Assembly (NCBI GenBank): GCA_002633005.1
Contig: NMRA01001163.1
Coordinates: 1 to 42,556, forward strand
Length of the DNA: 42,556 bases
Reading direction: 5' to 3'
Source: Phoronis australis
Taxonomy: Eukaryota > Phoronida > Phoronidae
Positions 42,466 through 42,556 of the stretch are shown here, piece after piece. Within the stretch, counting starts at the first letter, position 1, and each line of letters starts with the position of its first letter. The notes under the pieces were generated by a model. The model was not told where the DNA came from and searched no databases. It saw nothing but the letters and a program-made list of their open reading frames with translations. Position numbers and translations under genes: made by a program.

Positions 42466-42487
42466 ATAAATAAATAAATAAATAAAT
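42466..42487. repeat. (AAAT)n microsatellite
   Basis: Five to six units of AAAT (ATAAATAAATAAATAAATAC) near the right edge of the window, presumably in an intron of the gene ending at 42212. Confidence 0.9.
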
Positions 42488-42556
42488 ACCCAAGTTGCAT
42501 TTGAATTTTATTGCTCAATCTCTTCTTTTATTTTTGATTATGTCATGCTGTGTTGT

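Overview
The window looks like nuclear DNA from a marine invertebrate, possibly an amphioxus- or hemichordate-like deuterostome, but the species cannot be fixed from sequence. It is AT-rich. Its coding sequence is split into short exons with GT/AG borders, no reading frame exceeds 135 codons, and TACATGTA words are frequent. Mobile-element families typical of such genomes are present: elements with GGGGCGGATCC ends, a tRNA-derived SINE, Ty3/gypsy and LINE relics, and fold-back elements. There is no sign of prokaryotic operons, rRNA or CRISPR. No gene could be named by homology. Gene models below were assembled by eye from splice sites, phase and peptide character, and remain predictions.

Layout. 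1-1.7 kb: exons of a small plus-strand gene. 3.4-6.4 kb: the 3' half of a minus-strand gene for a protein with a hydrophobic, Trp-rich tail (four exons, all phase 0, with a poly(A) signal). Two fold-back elements sit beside or inside it. 6.6-14.6 kb: diverged tandem repeats, a CA microsatellite, a possible two-exon plus-strand gene, isolated ORFs of doubtful status, and MITEs. 15.2-16.2 kb: a decayed gypsy integrase/pol 3' end. 17.1-23.8 kb: a diverged tandem segmental duplication whose second unit was split by a large fold-back element and an adjoining tRNA-SINE. 23.9-26.5 kb: a segment with repeated CGTACGTCCGTCAC words surrounding a candidate single-pass membrane microprotein gene. 26.5-32.4 kb: mostly diverged repeats, with a LINE reverse-transcriptase relic at the end.

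32.4-39.7 kb: the most striking structure, a 7.3-kb inverted duplication with arms of about 3.15 kb and a spacer of roughly 0.38 kb. Each arm carries the same exon-like blocks. The spacer, which is not palindromic, holds two candidate first exons pointing outward, one into each arm. Between them lie about 70 bp with a nuclear-receptor-like direct repeat. The arrangement reads as a head-to-head gene pair, but it could also be an assembly fold-back of two haplotypes. A 577-bp insertion with 29-bp flanking duplications is present in the left arm only; the right arm keeps the empty site.

39.6-42.6 kb: three minus-strand transcription units in a row. The first is a candidate exon pair at the outer edge of the right arm. 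The second is a complete four-exon gene whose phases all agree (96 or 83 codons). The third is the lysine-rich last exon of a gene that begins beyond the right edge.
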